Shown here: positions 63,876-64,000 of the stretch, in pieces
How positions within the stretch are numbered: position 1 is the stretch's first letter
Layout of the letters: each line of letters opens with the position of its first letter
DNA from: Caryophanales bacterium
GTDB lineage: Bacteria > Bacillota > Bacilli > Exiguobacteriales > Exiguobacteriaceae
NCBI GenBank assembly: GCA_902363455.1
Contig: CABJAC010000001.1
Span: forward strand, 930,001 to 994,000
Length of the DNA: 64,000 bases
Reading direction: 5' to 3'
Translations under genes and position numbers: made by a program
The notes under the pieces: generated by a model
Database searches by the model: none
What the model was told of the DNA's origin: nothing
The model's input: only the letters and a program-made list of their open reading frames with translations

Positions 63876-64000
63876 ATGGTCGAAGAAATGAAAGATATGC
63901 CTGATTTTGAAATTCATCGGGACCAGGTAGTAACCGGAATGGTCGTGAAGATTGAAGACAAGCAAGCGCTCATTGATATCGGATATAAGACAGAAGCAAT
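63876..64000 (+). CDS. S1 RNA-binding-domain protein (RpsA/YpfD type), 5' end only
   Basis: The first 41 codons are present and the gene runs off the window. ATG 63876 has GAGGAGG about ten bases upstream; a TTG at 63871 is in another frame that stops quickly. After an acidic start (MVEEMKDMPDFEIHRDQ) the first S1 repeat begins with VVTGMVVKIEDKQALIDIGY. In B. subtilis the gene after cmk is ypfD, an S1-repeat protein annotated as an rpsA homologue. The number of S1 repeats cannot be seen here. Confidence 0.85.
   Translation, partial: MVEEMKDMPDFEIHRDQVVTGMVVKIEDKQALIDIGYKTEA

Overview
The window looks like a chromosomal segment of a non-spore-forming, motile, low-to-mid-GC member of the Bacilli, most likely Exiguobacterium or a close relative. 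This rests on gene order and protein resemblance recalled from memory; no database search was possible. The order is largely that of Bacillus subtilis (fla/che operon - rpsB - tsf - pyrH - frr - uppS - cdsA - dxr - rasP - proS - polC - rimP - nusA - ylxR - ylxQ - infB - rbfA - truB - ribF - rpsO - pnp - mlpA ... rnjB - ftsK/spoIIIE - nupR-like gene). Several sporulation and diaminopimelate genes found at these loci in Bacillus are missing. No rRNA, tRNA, CRISPR, insertion sequence or prophage was seen.

Layout. (1) 1-12575: the distal half of a flagellar/chemotaxis operon: fliY tail, cheY, fliO, fliP, fliQ, fliR, flhB, flhA, flhF, flhG, cheA, cheW, cheC, cheD, sigD and a swrB-like gene. Most genes overlap or nearly touch. 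cheB, which Bacillus has between flhG and cheA, is absent. (2) 12562-35596: a core information-processing block: ribosomal protein S2 and EF-Ts, UMP kinase, ribosome recycling, undecaprenyl diphosphate and phospholipid synthesis, DXP reductoisomerase, an intramembrane protease, ProRS, PolC, the rimP-nusA-infB operon, pseudouridine synthase, FAD synthesis, S15 and PNPase. Promoters, structured leaders and intrinsic terminators divide it into units. (3) 35620-40307: an M16 peptidase and a cell-wall cluster: murE, a FemABX-type aminoacyltransferase and a CwlK-like M15 peptidase. It sits where Bacillus carries spoVF-asd-dapG-dapA and fits an L-Lys-based, bridged peptidoglycan. (4) 40375-44408: RNase J and an FtsK/SpoIIIE translocase. 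(5) 44461-51438: a nucleoside-uptake region with two paralogous Bmp lipoproteins flanking a GntR/HutC regulator, then the ABC ATPase and two permeases (nupOPQ-like). It carries three copies of a TCAGAnnTCTGA motif and cre-like sites. (6) 51440-59968: ferredoxin on the minus strand, a YpbB-like protein, a RecQ-family helicase, a small membrane protein, a MerR-type regulator with a complete B12-binding signature (CarH/LitR type), a MecA/YpbH adaptor, D-Ala-D-Ala ligase, glutamate dehydrogenase and a YpdA-type reductase. (7) 59978-64000: asparaginase on the minus strand, PrsW, a PilZ c-di-GMP receptor (YpfA/MotI type), CMP kinase, PlsC and the start of an S1-domain protein.

No wholly new system is evident. 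The most rewarding leads are: the B12-binding MerR regulator, whose residue after the signature Trp is Glu rather than the His I recall for CarH; the murE-fem-cwlK replacement; the GntR operator set around duplicated Bmp genes; and the terminator/anti-SD leader ahead of rimP-nusA. Many annotated starts were moved downstream to the start codon with a properly spaced ribosome binding site.
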